From contig NZ_BBYM01000020.1 in the NCBI RefSeq assembly GCF_001570405.1, positions 62,001 to 126,000 on the forward strand: a DNA stretch of 64,000 nt, read 5' to 3'. The position numbers were made by a program, and so were the translations under genes. The first letter of the stretch is position 1. Each line of letters begins with the position of its first letter. This stretch comes from Microtetraspora niveoalba. GTDB taxonomy: Bacteria; Actinomycetota; Actinomycetes; Streptosporangiales; Streptosporangiaceae. The notes under the pieces are model-generated. The model was given only the letters and a program-made list of their open reading frames with translations, did not search any database and had not been told where the DNA came from. Shown here piece by piece: positions 34,732 through 41,985 of this stretch.

Positions 34732-35871
34732 TCAGCGACGGGACGGCGAGATGTCCAGCTTGAGCCCCTTGAGGCTGGTGGACTTCTTGCCCAGCCCCGC
34801 GGCGATCCGGCGCAGCTCGGCGGCGGCCGGGGCGTCGGGGTCGGTCAGCACCAGCGGCTTGCCCTCGTCGCCGCCCTCGCGCAGCCGCATGTCCAGCGGG
34901 ATCTGGCCGAGCAGCGGCACCCGGGAGCCGAGGATCCGGGTCAGCCCATCGGCCACGGTCTGACCGCCGCCCTCGCCGAACACCGGGATGCGCTCGTCGC
35001 AGTGCGGGCAGGGCAGCCACGCCATGTTCTCGATGACACCGGCGATCTGCTGGTGGGTCTGCGCGGCGATGGATCCGGCGCGCTCGGCCACCTCGGCCGC
35101 GGCCTGCTGCGGGGTGGTGACGACGAGGATCTCGGCGGACGGCATGCGCTGCGCCACCGAGATGGCGATGTCGCCGGTGCCCGGGGGCAGGTCCATGAGC
35201 AGGACGTCGAGGTCGCCCCAGAAGACGTCGGCGAGGAACTGGTGCAGCGCGCGGTCGAGCATGGGACCCCGCCACACCACCGGGGTGTTGCCCTCGGGCT
35301 TGAACATGCCGACGGAGATGACCTTGATGTCATGCGCCACCGGCGGCATGATCATGTCTTCGACCTTGGTGGGCCGCTGGTCCACGCCGAGCATCCGCGG
35401 CACGGAGTGGCCGTAGATGTCCGCGTCGACCACGCCGACCTTGAGGCCGGAGTCGGCCATGGCGGCGGCGAGGTTCACGGTGACGGACGACTTGCCCACG
35501 CCGCCCTTGCCGCTCGCGACGGCGAACACGCGGGTCAGCGAGCCGGGCTTGGCGAACGGGATCTCCTTCTCGGGGGCCCGGTCGCCGCGCAGCTTGGTCT
35601 GCAGGGCCTTGCGCTGCTCGGTGCTCATGACGTCCATGTCCACGTGGACGCGCGTCACGCCGTCGATCTTGGAGACGGCGTTCGTGATGTCCCGGGTGAT
35701 GGTGTCCTTCAGGGGGCAGCCGGCGACGGTGAGGAACACGCCGACGCGCACCACCCCGTCAGGGGAGATATCGATGCTCTTGACCATGTCAAGCTCGGTG
35801 ATCGGCCGGCGGATCTCCGGGTCGTTGACCGTCGCAAGCGCGGCCGTCACCAATTCTGGGGTCGGTGCCAT
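34732..35871 (-). CDS. mrp: Mrp/ApbC/NBP35-family Fe-S cluster carrier ATPase
   Basis: A 379-residue protein. The N-terminal DUF59/MIP18 domain (TAALATVNDPEIRRPITELDMV...VFLTVAGCPLKDTI) is followed by the deviant Walker A VASGKGGVGKSSVTVNLA (~118-135). The switch regions are DADIYGHSVPRMLG and DLPPGTGDIAISVAQ. The cluster-binding CxxC is in ENMAWLPCPHCDERIPVFGEGGG. It transfers Fe-S clusters in the cytoplasm. In M. tuberculosis mrp lies just beyond tatB in the same orientation. Confidence 0.95.
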   Translation of the reverse strand: MAPTPELVTAALATVNDPEIRRPITELDMVKSIDISPDGVVRVGVFLTVAGCPLKDTITRDITNAVSKIDGVTRVHVDMDVMSTEQRKALQTKLRGDRAPEKEIPFAKPGSLTRVFAVASGKGGVGKSSVTVNLAAAMADSGLKVGVVDADIYGHSVPRMLGVDQRPTKVEDMIMPPVAHDIKVISVGMFKPEGNTPVVWRGPMLDRALHQFLADVFWGDLDVLLMDLPPGTGDIAISVAQRMPSAEILVVTTPQQAAAEVAERAGSIAAQTHQQIAGVIENMAWLPCPHCDERIPVFGEGGGQTVADGLTRILGSRVPLLGQIPLDMRLREGGDEGKPLVLTDPDAPAAAELRRIAAGLGKKSTSLKGLKLDISPSRR

Positions 35872-36000
35872 GGATCCATGCTATGGAGTCGGTCGCGGTC
35901 CTCCGAACACCGGGAGCGCTCATTCGCTGTGCCGTCGCGCCGTACGGGCGGGGAGGGGGCAGGCGGTGCCCTTGGGACCGCTGGTGGGGCGGTCGCCGGG

Positions 36001-36462
36001 CTACTGGTTCCTGCCGCCGAGCTCCTCCTGGAGGCGCTGGAGCTCCGAACGGATGTAGTCCCTGGTCGCGGTCTCGCCGATCGCGATCCGGAGGGCGGCG
36101 ATCTCCCGGGTGAGGTACTCGATCTCGGCCTTGGTGCGCTCGTCCACGATGCGGTCCTGCTCGTACTGCACGCGGTCGCGGTCGTCCTGGCGGTTCTGCG
36201 CGAGCAGGATCAGCGGGGCCGCGTACGACGCCTGGAGCGAGAGCATGAGCGTCAGGAAGATGTACGGATAGGGGTCGAACTTGAACGGGGCCAGGACGTT
36301 CCACACCACCCAGACGCCGACGAACACCGTCATATAGACAAGGAAGCGGGCGGTGCCGAGAAATCGGGCGATCTGCTCGGACAGCCGCCCGAACGCCTCC
36401 GGGTCGTAGTGGGGACGGAGTCGCATGGTCACGTCCCGCGGCTGGTCGAGCCGCTCAGTCAT
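36001..36462 (-). CDS. DUF1003 membrane protein
   Basis: A 153-residue protein: hydrophilic start (LRPHYDPEAFGRLSEQIARFLGTARFL), two helices (VYMTVFVGVWVVWNVLA; YIFLTLMLSLQASYAAPLILLA) with the DUF1003-typical FDPYPYIFLTLMLS and LLAQNRQDDRDR, then a coiled-coil tail. Its start overlaps the end of the MgtE-N/CBS gene by 8 nt, so the two are translated together. Function unknown; repeated linkage to an MgtE-N/CBS protein suggests a role in metal or membrane homeostasis (inference). Confidence 0.9.
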   Translation of the reverse strand: MTERLDQPRDVTMRLRPHYDPEAFGRLSEQIARFLGTARFLVYMTVFVGVWVVWNVLAPFKFDPYPYIFLTLMLSLQASYAAPLILLAQNRQDDRDRVQYEQDRIVDERTKAEIEYLTREIAALRIAIGETATRDYIRSELQRLQEELGGRNQ

Positions 36463-37663
36463 TTCTCTCCCGCCAGTCGTCCGGCAGCATGTGGTCCAGG
36501 ACGTCGTCCACCGTCACCGCTCCGAGCAGCCGACCGTGCTCGTCCACCACGGGTGTCGCGACGAGGTTGTACGTCGCGAGGAAGGACGCCACTCCCGGGA
36601 GGGGGAGGTCGGGCCTGATCGGGTCGACGGTGTTGTCTATCACGCCGCCGAGCAGGGTGGACGGAGGCTCTCGCAGGAGCCGCTGGAAATGGGCCACGCC
36701 GAGGAACCGGCCGGTCGGCGTCTCGGTCGGCGGCCGGGCGACGTAGACCTGGGCGGCCACGGCAGGGGTCTGCTCCCGCTGGCGGATGTGCGCGAGCGCC
36801 TCGGCCACCGTGGCGTTGGGCGGGAGGATCACCGGCTCGGTCGTCATCATGCCTCCGGCCGTGTCCTCGTCGTAGGTCAGCAGCCGTCGTACGGGCTCGG
36901 CCTCCTCGGGGATCATCAGCCGCAGCAGGGCCTCGGCCTCGTCCGAGGGCAGCTCCTGGAGCAGGTCGGCCGCGTCGTCCGGGCTCATCGCCTCGAGCAC
37001 GTCGGCGGCCCGCTCGGCGTGGAGCTGGCTCAGCACGGTGACCTGGTCGCGTTCCGGCAGCTCTTCGAGGACGTCGGCGAGCCGGGCGTCGTCGAGGGCG
37101 GCGGCGACCTCGGCCATGCGCTTGCGCGGCAGGTCGTGGAGCACGTTGGCGAGGTCGGCGGAGCGCATCGCGTCGAAGGCGGCGAGCAGGTTGGCCGCGC
37201 CCTGGTCCTTCTGGACCACGCCGAAGCCGGTGACCTCGTCCCAGTCCACGATCAGGGTCTCGCCCCTGCGCTTGGTGCCGCGCCGTACGGCGACCTTGCT
37301 GAGCACCCACTCGGTCGGGCGGGCACGCTCCATGGCGAGGTCGAGGACGGTGACCTCCTCGCCCTGGTGGCGCACCTTCAGGTCGAGCATCTCTCCGATG
37401 GCGAGGGTCTCGGACTCGCGCTGCTCGAACCTGCGCATGTTGATCTTGCCGGTGAAGACGGCGGCGCGGGGCTCGACGCTGGTGATGCGGGTGATCGGCA
37501 GGAAGACGCGGCGGCGTGGCTGGATCTCGACGACGAAACCGTGGACGCGTGGCGGGAGCGGGCCGCGCATCGCGACCACGACGTCCCGGATCCGGCCGAT
37601 CTGGTCACCGGCCGGGTCGAACACCGCGAGCCCGGCCAGCCGGGCCACGAAGATCCGATCCAC
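36455..37663 (-). CDS. MgtE N-terminal-like / CBS domain protein without channel
   Basis: A 402-residue cytoplasmic protein: PRC-barrel-like start (MDRIFVARLAGLAVFDPAGDQIGRIRDVVV, 1-70), MgtE intracellular N domain with helical repeats (NVLHDLPRKRMAEVAAALDDARLADVLEELPERDQVTVLSQL, ~175-260), then a CBS pair (~270-395; MMTTEPVILPPNATVAEALAHI, VATPVVDEHGRLLGAVTVDDVLDHML). The MgtE transmembrane part is missing, so it may sense Mg2+ or nucleotides and act on a partner such as the DUF1003 protein encoded next. Same type as Rv1232c (from memory). Confidence 0.88.
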   Translation of the reverse strand: MDRIFVARLAGLAVFDPAGDQIGRIRDVVVAMRGPLPPRVHGFVVEIQPRRRVFLPITRITSVEPRAAVFTGKINMRRFEQRESETLAIGEMLDLKVRHQGEEVTVLDLAMERARPTEWVLSKVAVRRGTKRRGETLIVDWDEVTGFGVVQKDQGAANLLAAFDAMRSADLANVLHDLPRKRMAEVAAALDDARLADVLEELPERDQVTVLSQLHAERAADVLEAMSPDDAADLLQELPSDEAEALLRLMIPEEAEPVRRLLTYDEDTAGGMMTTEPVILPPNATVAEALAHIRQREQTPAVAAQVYVARPPTETPTGRFLGVAHFQRLLREPPSTLLGGVIDNTVDPIRPDLPLPGVASFLATYNLVATPVVDEHGRLLGAVTVDDVLDHMLPDDWRERND

Positions 37664-37762
37664 CCAGCCAGATTACGCCGCCGGGATTACCCCCGGATGC
37701 GTGGGACGGCCTGGTATGACAGGATCAAAAGGGGTTAATGGTAGTTACATGAGGTGGTGGCC

Positions 37763-38713
37763 ATGAGGGCGGCTAGCCTGGCGATCGCGGTGGCGTCCGC
37801 GGCCTGTTTCGGATTCTCCGGGCCCATGGCGCGATATCTGGGAGCCGCGGGGATGTCGCCGCTCGAGTCGGTCTGGGTGCGCATGGCCGGAGCGGGAGCG
37901 ATCCTGATCATCGCTCTCATGATTGTACGGCCGAGGGCCCTGCGCGTCCCGCGCGACCGGCTGCTGTTCGTCGGCGCGTACGCGCTGGTGGCGGTGGCCG
38001 CCGTCCAGGGGTTGTACTTCTTCATGATCACCCGGCTGCCGGTCGGGATCGCGCTGCTCCTGGAGTACCTCTCGCCGGTGGTGGTCGTGGTCTGGGCGCG
38101 GTTCGTCCGCCGGCTGCGGCTCGCCCGGTCGGCCTACGTGGGCGCCGTGATCGCGGTGGCCGGGCTGGCCGTCGTCGTGGAGGTGTGGGACGGCATCCGG
38201 CTCGACGCGCTCGGGCTGGCGGCGGGGCTCGTGGCCGCCGCCTGCTCCGCCGGATATTTCCTGATGAATGATGCTTTCTCGGATGACGACCTGGACCCGC
38301 TCGGCCTTATCGCCTGGGGGATGGCCGGCGCCGCCGTGCTGCTCATTCCGCTCTCGCGCCCCTGGAACATCGACTGGACCGCGTTCGGGCGCACCGCCAC
38401 CGTGGCCGGGCACACCCTGCCCGTGCTGGGCGCCGCGCTCTGGCTGGTGCTGGTGGCCACGATCACGGCGTACGTCACCGGGGTGATCGCGGTGCGCCGC
38501 CTCTCGGCGGCGGTCGGCGCCACCGTGGCCACCCTGGAGGTCATCGCGGGCGCCGTCGTCGCCTGGTTCCTGCTCGGCGAACGGCTCGGCGGTGCCCAGA
38601 TCATCGGCGGCGCCGTCGTCCTCGCCGGCGCCCTGCTCGCCCAGGCGGCCGCCTCCCGCCCCGCGGCCGACCCCGCCGTACGACTCACGCCCGAGGCGTC
38701 AACCGTACGATGA
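37763..38713 (+). CDS. EamA/RhtA-type drug/metabolite transporter
   Basis: A 316-residue membrane protein with about ten helices and two EamA repeats (SAACFGFSGPMARYLGAAGMSPLESVWVRM; second repeat from SAGYFLMNDAF). The closing motif GATVATLEVIAGAVVAWFLLGERLGGAQIIGGAVVLAGALLAQ is typical of RhtA-like exporters of amino acids and metabolites. The start is ATG 37763 with GAGG 8 nt upstream; GTG 37754 is an alternative. It ends 29 nt inside the convergent neighbour. Confidence 0.9.
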   Translation: MRAASLAIAVASAACFGFSGPMARYLGAAGMSPLESVWVRMAGAGAILIIALMIVRPRALRVPRDRLLFVGAYALVAVAAVQGLYFFMITRLPVGIALLLEYLSPVVVVVWARFVRRLRLARSAYVGAVIAVAGLAVVVEVWDGIRLDALGLAAGLVAAACSAGYFLMNDAFSDDDLDPLGLIAWGMAGAAVLLIPLSRPWNIDWTAFGRTATVAGHTLPVLGAALWLVLVATITAYVTGVIAVRRLSAAVGATVATLEVIAGAVVAWFLLGERLGGAQIIGGAVVLAGALLAQAAASRPAADPAVRLTPEASTVR

Positions 38714-39050
38714 CGGACCCGGCGGCCCAGCGGTCCGGGAGAGTGGCGGCGTCGACCGCGTTGAGCCGCTCCTTGGCGAGCGCGGCCACGACGTCGGGCG
38801 AGGCCGCCTGATCCACCACCTCGACCGAGGCCGTGAACCTGACCAGCTCGGCGCCGTTGTCCTTGCTGCGGAGCGTCACCTCCACCTCGGACGCCTCCGC
38901 CAGGCCGGGCAGCTCCTGCTCGCCGCCGCCGGTCACCAGGCAGACGGCCCCCTCGTGCCAGACGTGCCAGGCCAGGCGCGGTCCGGCGGGCAGGGTCACC
39001 CACAGCACGCCGGACTTCTTCGCGCCCTCCTCGATCAGAGGAGCGCTCAT
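38685..39050 (-). CDS. Conserved actinobacterial protein, split-barrel-like
   Basis: A 121-residue protein. GVLWVTLPAGPRLAWHVWHEGAVCLVTGGGEQELPGL and EVTLRSKDNGAELVRFTASVEVV suggest a pyridoxamine-oxidase-like (FMN-binding split barrel) fold, but no cofactor motif is certain. It ends AAGSVIVRLTPRA. Its ATG overlaps the bioY stop (ATGA), so it is co-translated with bioY, an unexpected pairing. Its 3' end overlaps the EamA gene by 29 nt. Confidence 0.68.
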   Translation of the reverse strand: MSAPLIEEGAKKSGVLWVTLPAGPRLAWHVWHEGAVCLVTGGGEQELPGLAEASEVEVTLRSKDNGAELVRFTASVEVVDQAASPDVVAALAKERLNAVDAATLPDRWAAGSVIVRLTPRA

Positions 39051-39631
39051 CGGCCGGAACGCCCGGTGAGCCGCCACGCGGCGGGCAGCAGGCCGGCCGC
39101 GACCGCGATCTTCAGGGCGTCTCCGACGAGGAACGGCACCACGCCGGCGGCGAGCGCGGCGACCGGACCCATGCCGGTGACCGCCATCAGCGCCGGCACG
39201 CCGAAGGCGTAGATCACCAGGTTGCCGAGGAACATCGTGCCGGCCGTACGCGCCGGGGTGCGGTCGCCGCCGCGCTCGGCCAGCCTGCCGACGAGGGCCG
39301 CGGCCACGATGAACCCGATCAGGTAGCCGAACGTGGCCCCGCCGGGACCGTGGGCGCCGCCGGCGAACCACGGCACGCCCGCGATGCCCGCCAGGACGTA
39401 CACGACCATGCTGAGCGCGGCCCGGTTCAAGCCGAGCGCGGCGCCGACGAGCACGACCGCGAGGGTCTGACCGGTGACCGGGACGGGCGAGCCCGGGATC
39501 GGGACCGCGATCTGGGCGGCCAGGCCGGTCAGCGCGGCCCCGCCGAGGACGAGGGCGGCGTCGCGGACCCGCGCGCCGGGGATGAGATCGGACAGGACGG
39601 CGGGGCGTGCCCCGGAGGCGATTTCGGACAT
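39047..39631 (-). CDS. bioY: Biotin transporter S-component BioY
   Basis: A 194-residue ECF-transporter substrate-binding membrane protein with about six helices. BioY phrases are IPGSPVPVTGQTLAVVLVGAALG (GxPxPxTxQT), YVLAGIAGVPWFAGGAHGPGGATFGYLIGF and FLVGDALKIAVAAGLLPAAWRL. Start ATG 39631 with GAGGGAG 6 nt upstream. No bioM/bioN energising genes are adjacent, so it probably uses shared ECF components or acts alone. It heads a two-gene operon with the split-barrel-like gene. Confidence 0.95.
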   Translation of the reverse strand: MSEIASGARPAVLSDLIPGARVRDAALVLGGAALTGLAAQIAVPIPGSPVPVTGQTLAVVLVGAALGLNRAALSMVVYVLAGIAGVPWFAGGAHGPGGATFGYLIGFIVAAALVGRLAERGGDRTPARTAGTMFLGNLVIYAFGVPALMAVTGMGPVAALAAGVVPFLVGDALKIAVAAGLLPAAWRLTGRSGR

Positions 39632-39763
39632 CGATTGCTCCCTCAACGCTCGTGGATGCCGCCATTCTTCGCGAAAGACACGCCCATGGCCGTACAACGC
39701 CCGCGCCAAGAACGCGGCACCTCCTTTGTAGCGATCGGACAGGCCCCCGCTAGCGTGTGGGCC

Positions 39764-40705
39764 ATGCGTGCTCGACGTTCGTGCCTGGCCGTGCCGGCCA
39801 GCAACCCCCGTTTCATCGAGAAGGCCCAGGGGCTGGCGGCAGACGAGGTCTTCCTCGACCTGGAGGACGCGGTGGCGCCGGCGGCCAAGGAGCAGGCGCG
39901 CGCGAACGCCGTCGCCGCCCTCCGCGACGGCGACTGGTCCGGGAAGACGATCGTCGTCCGGATCAACGACGTGACCACGCCGTGGGCGTACCGGGACGTC
40001 GTGGACGTGGTCGAGGGCGCGGGCGACCGCCTTGACTGCCTCCTGCTGCCCAAGGTCGAGGACGCCTCGCACGTCGTGTGGCTCGACATGCTGCTCGGCC
40101 AGATCGAGAAAGCGGTCGGGCTGACCAGGCGGATCGGCATCGAGGCGCAGATCGAGAGCGCGCGCGGCCTCGTCAACGTGGACGCCGTCGCCGCCTCGTC
40201 CGACCGGCTGGAGACCCTGGTGTTCGGGCCCGCCGACTTCATGGCGTCCGTCGGGATGAAGACGCTGGTCGTCGGCGAGCAGCCGCCCGGGTACGGCGAG
40301 GGCGACGCCTACCACTACATCCTGATGCGGATCCTGATGGCGGCCCGGGCCAACGACCTCCAGGCCATCGACGGGCCGTACCTGCAGATCAAGGACGTGG
40401 ACGGCTTCCGCCGCGTGGCGGGCAGGGCGGCGGCGCTCGGGTTCGACGGCAAGTGGGTGCTGCACCCCTCGCAGGTGGAGGCGGGCAACGAGGTGTTCTC
40501 GCCGTCCCAGGAGGACTACGAGCACGCCGAGCTGATCCTCGACGCGTACGAGTACTACACGACCGTGGAGCGGCGCGGCGCGGCGATGCTCGGCGACGAG
40601 ATGATCGACGAGGCGTCCCGGAAGATGGCGCTCGTGGTGGCGGCCAAGGGCCGCGCGGCGGGGCTGACGAGGGCGCGGACGTTCGAACGGCCGACAATGG
40701 GCTGA
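39764..40705 (+). CDS. HpcH/HpaI (CitE-like) CoA ester lyase, malyl-CoA lyase/thioesterase type
   Basis: A 313-residue TIM-barrel enzyme. The phosphate/CoA loop is RRSCLAVPASNPRFIEKA; VFLDLEDAVAP carries acidic metal ligands; IVVRIND, LLLPKVE, IEAQIESARGLVNV (catalytic/metal Glu) and LVFGPADFMASVGM follow. KWVLHPSQVEAGNEVFSPS is the C-terminal lid. This combination is that of Mcl/CitE-like proteins that cleave (or hydrolyse) malyl-CoA-type esters. The ATG is 7 nt after TAGCGT. Its stop shares one base with the next start (TGATG). Confidence 0.92.
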   Translation: MRARRSCLAVPASNPRFIEKAQGLAADEVFLDLEDAVAPAAKEQARANAVAALRDGDWSGKTIVVRINDVTTPWAYRDVVDVVEGAGDRLDCLLLPKVEDASHVVWLDMLLGQIEKAVGLTRRIGIEAQIESARGLVNVDAVAASSDRLETLVFGPADFMASVGMKTLVVGEQPPGYGEGDAYHYILMRILMAARANDLQAIDGPYLQIKDVDGFRRVAGRAAALGFDGKWVLHPSQVEAGNEVFSPSQEDYEHAELILDAYEYYTTVERRGAAMLGDEMIDEASRKMALVVAAKGRAAGLTRARTFERPTMG

Positions 40706-41862
40706 TGACCGACCCGCAGTGGAACCCGCCCGCCCAGGGAAACCCGCCGGAGCATGGGAACCCGTCGGCCCAGGGAAACCCGCCGGAGCATGGGAACCCG
40801 TCGGCCCAGGGAAACCCGCCGGAGCATGGGAACCCGTCGGCCCAGGGAAACCCGCCGGAGCACGGGAACCCGCCCGCCGGGTGGCACCCGCCCCCGTACG
40901 GCGGGCCGGGCGGGCCGCCTCCCGGCCCGCCGTACCAGTGGGCGCCCCCGCCGGTCCGGGGGCCGTGGAGCGTGACGCCGCCTCCCGGCACCAGGTACGA
41001 CCGGCTGGCCCGTACGGCGCTGCACCGCTGGTGGCGGCCGATCGTCGGCACGCTCGCCATCGTCGTCGGCTACCTCGTGGTATCGCTCGTGCTCGGGCTC
41101 GTCGCCGCGCTGGTGTCGCTCCTCGCGGGTGTGCCGATGATGCTGAGCGGCACCCAGATCTTCGCCGACCCCCTGCTGACGCTCGGCTTCAGCCTCGTGC
41201 TGATCGCCCTGGCGATCCCTCTCGTGATCGGCGCGGCGTGGGCGGTGCAGCGGCGGCGGCCGGGCACGCTCTCCTCCGTCACCGGGCGGCTGCGCTGGTC
41301 GTGGCTGCTCTGGTGCCTGCCGGTCGCGCTGGTCGCGGTGGTCCTCGGCGAGGTGGCGCAGCAGCTCACGTTCCTCGCGACGGGGGTGTCCAGCGAGTTC
41401 GCCTGGGTGGGCTGGGACCGCTTCCTCGCCCCTCTGATCGTCATCGTGGTACTGGTGCCGTTCCAGGCGGCCGCCGAGGAGTACGTGTTCCGCGGGTGGA
41501 TCATCCAGGCGTTCGGGGCATATCTCCGCAACCCGGTGCCCGGCATCGTCATCGGCGCGGCCGCCTTCACCTCGTTGCACGGCTACACCGACTGGGGCAT
41601 CGCCTACGTCTTCGGGTTCGGGCTGCTCGCGGGATGGCTCGCGATCCGCACCGGCGGTCTGGAGGCGCCGATCGCGCTGCACGCGGTCAACAACGTGTTC
41701 GCGTTCGGGATGACCGCCGCGGCCGGAGGGCTGCGGAACGCGCTGGAGCAGGGGTCGGTGCCCTGGCAGACGATCGTCGGCACGGTCGTCCAGTTCGCCG
41801 TGTTCACCGTCGTCGTCCTGATAATCGCCCAGAGGCGGGCAATTCAGACCCTCTCTCGATAA
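40705..41862 (+). CDS. CPBP-family intramembrane metalloprotease with repeat N-terminus
   Basis: A 385-residue protein. Residues ~8-57 are four copies of the 12-residue unit NPPEHGNPSAQG, then a Pro/Gly linker. After that come about eight helices and the CPBP (Rce1-like) motifs: AAAEEYVFRGWIIQAFGAYL (EExxxR), FTSLHGYTDWGIAYVFGFG (His) and LEAPIALHAVNNVFAFG. Such enzymes are glutamate proteases of prenylated or membrane substrates; some give bacteriocin immunity. It starts on the last base of the CoA lyase stop codon, so it is translationally coupled to it, without a clear functional link. Confidence 0.9.
   Translation: MTDPQWNPPAQGNPPEHGNPSAQGNPPEHGNPSAQGNPPEHGNPSAQGNPPEHGNPPAGWHPPPYGGPGGPPPGPPYQWAPPPVRGPWSVTPPPGTRYDRLARTALHRWWRPIVGTLAIVVGYLVVSLVLGLVAALVSLLAGVPMMLSGTQIFADPLLTLGFSLVLIALAIPLVIGAAWAVQRRRPGTLSSVTGRLRWSWLLWCLPVALVAVVLGEVAQQLTFLATGVSSEFAWVGWDRFLAPLIVIVVLVPFQAAAEEYVFRGWIIQAFGAYLRNPVPGIVIGAAAFTSLHGYTDWGIAYVFGFGLLAGWLAIRTGGLEAPIALHAVNNVFAFGMTAAAGGLRNALEQGSVPWQTIVGTVVQFAVFTVVVLIIAQRRAIQTLSR
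40731..40874. repeat. Four tandem 36-bp coding repeats
   Basis: The 36-bp unit GCCCAGGGAAACCCGCCGGA... is repeated about four times head to tail in frame, and the first three copies are almost identical. It encodes the cytoplasmic tail of the CPBP protein and is likely to vary in copy number between strains. Confidence 0.9.
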
Positions 41863-41985
41863 ATCTCACTAGAGAGGTATATTCAGCGCCGCGTTGGCGT
41901 GTTGGGCTGGAGAGGTGATCGCCAGCCGGAGACCGGGTATCAACATGCTCGCGTCCGCTTCGCCGTTCTAGTGGAGGCACGGAGC

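Noticed and set aside
40731-40874. Regular repeats as a CRISPR array
   Set aside because: The units are contiguous without spacers, lie in frame inside a coding gene, and no cas genes are near.
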